The notes under the pieces were generated by a model. It did no database searches, was not told the DNA's origin, and saw only the letters and a program-made list of their open reading frames with translations. A stretch of 5,882 bases of DNA, from contig JAXHTH010000211.1 in the NCBI GenBank assembly GCA_034211115.1, positions 1 through 5,882 on the forward strand, given 5' to 3'. A program made the translations under genes and the position numbers. Source of the stretch: JAXHTH01 sp034211115 (GTDB taxonomy: Bacteria; Planctomycetota; Phycisphaerae; Phycisphaerales; SM1A02). Below are positions 5,548 to 5,882 of this stretch, piece by piece. The first letter of the stretch is position 1; each line of letters opens with the position of its first letter.

Positions 5548-5566
5548 CCGCGATCACTGATCGCGG
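5548..5566. repeat. 19-base perfect palindrome over a stop codon
   Basis: CCGCGATCA-C-TGATCGCGG has 9-base perfect arms around one base. It overlaps the last codon and the TGA stop (5554-5556) of the minus-strand zinc-ribbon gene. As RNA it would form an 8-base stem with a 3-base loop. No T-run follows on the minus strand, and only TTT on the plus strand. It may end or protect the message of that gene, or bind a protein. Confidence 0.6.
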
Positions 5567-5882
5567 CTTTGCACCGATGCGCCGGCGCGTGCTGTCGCGA
5601 CATCGCGCTCCCACCCGCACTCGGGGCAGCCGGCCCCCGGAAGGGCGCCGCGCAGGTCGTAGCCGCATTTCACGCAGCGCCCGCGCCGGCGGCGGATCAA
5701 CCGCCGCAGCATGAACGGGCCGGGGATGAGCAGCCAGAGGACCGCGGCGTAGAACAACGTGTTGATGAGGAAACCGGGCCACATCGGGCGAAGCGGCAGC
5801 ACGCGTGGCGCCAGCCAGAAGTCCATGTCGTAATAGCGGTAGCCCTCGCGGGGTGGGAGCATGATCCCGCCTTCGATCTGCG
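5554..5882 (-). CDS. Zinc-ribbon membrane protein, 'CGYDLRG' type, 3' part only
   Basis: The minus-strand frame is open from the right edge to TGA at 5554-5556, giving 108 complete codons. An ATG at 5862 exists, but the frame continues upstream of it (QIEGGI), and relatives I recall have an N-terminal membrane segment and a long outer domain first, so the true start probably lies outside the window. Counting from that Met, residues 28-51 (WPGFLINTLFYAAVLWLLI and following) form a membrane helix. An Arg cluster (RRLIRRRRGR, 53-62) follows, implying a cytoplasmic C-terminus. Next is a four-cysteine zinc ribbon, CVKCGYDLRG (63-72) and CPECG (79-83). The order LPLRPxWPGF, helix, Arg patch, CxxCGYDLRG, CPECG is typical of a large family of uncharacterised planctomycete proteins. 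The function is unknown; a membrane-anchored metal-binding or interaction module is all that can be inferred. It converges with dnaN. The tail after the ribbon (WERDVATARAGASVQSRDQ) looks unstructured. Confidence 0.8.
   Translation of the reverse strand, partial: QIEGGIMLPPREGYRYYDMDFWLAPRVLPLRPMWPGFLINTLFYAAVLWLLIPGPFMLRRLIRRRRGRCVKCGYDLRGALPGAGCPECGWERDVATARAGASVQSRDQ

Larger units (their letters stand above)
5010..5553. other. Convergent intergenic region with unassigned plus-strand transcript signals
   Basis: These 544 bases lie between the converging dnaN and zinc-ribbon membrane-protein genes. I see no convincing protein gene. Open frames on either strand read as Arg/Pro/Ala-rich, domain-less sequence. 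The plus strand instead carries a promoter-like pair (5068-5096), a purine-rich tract (5099-5110), numerous potential hairpins and an intrinsic terminator (5437-5472), followed by a spacer to the perfect palindrome at 5548-5566. No usable terminator sits directly behind dnaN, so dnaN transcripts could also run to the 5437-5472 site. Confidence 0.7.

Noticed and set aside
5226..5603. Minus-strand open frames in the dnaN downstream gap, as possible small proteins.
   Set aside because: They are Arg/Pro/Ala-rich with no motif, ribosome site or plausible hydrophobic core; one overlaps the zinc-ribbon gene.
1..5882. CRISPR arrays, insertion sequences, tRNA or rRNA genes.
   Set aside because: No evenly spaced repeats, transposase motifs, cloverleaf-like sequence or rRNA signatures were seen.

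Overview
This G+C-rich window holds four genes that can be read with confidence and a fifth that is only a fragment. It most likely comes from a Planctomycetota bacterium, perhaps of the Phycisphaerae. The best clue is the right-edge gene, a small membrane protein ending in a CxxC zinc ribbon with the 'CGYDLRG' signature, a paralogous type I recall as abundant in that group. High G+C and weak or absent Shine-Dalgarno sites at several starts agree with this. The assignment is an inference and no marker gene here proves it.

Layout: (1) 1-287, minus strand, 5' part of an unrecognised Trp/Tyr/Cys-rich small protein that runs off the left edge. (2) 332-1249, minus, a complete MBL-fold metallo-hydrolase just upstream of it (44-base gap), with a -10-like hexamer so close to its ATG that a leaderless mRNA is likely. 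(3) 1250-1481, a short intergenic stretch with two inverted repeats. (4) 1482-3446, minus, a complete transketolase (tkt) of the animal-like type. (5) 3447-3896, a divergent intergenic region with promoter-like sites for tkt and dnaN and several GC-rich inverted and tandem repeats between them. (6) 3897-5009, plus, a complete dnaN (DNA polymerase III sliding clamp). (7) 5010-5553, a 544-base convergent gap with no convincing protein gene but a promoter-like site, many potential hairpins and a strong intrinsic terminator, all on the plus strand. (8) 5554-5882, minus, the 3' part of the zinc-ribbon membrane protein, whose start lies beyond the right edge.

The genes do not form one pathway. tkt is central carbon metabolism (pentose phosphate pathway), dnaN is replication, and the MBL enzyme has no assignable substrate. 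tkt and dnaN fire away from each other from the shared region. The MBL gene and the left-edge fragment may be co-transcribed. dnaN stands apart from its usual partners (dnaA, recF, gyrB) as far as this window shows.

No clear new multi-gene system is visible. The best unexplained signal is the stretch between dnaN and the membrane-protein gene, which could encode an independent structured RNA of about 370 nt or be a long structured dnaN 3' UTR. The long antisense reading frames over dnaN, tkt and the MBL gene are explained by codon register in GC-rich DNA and are not annotated as genes.
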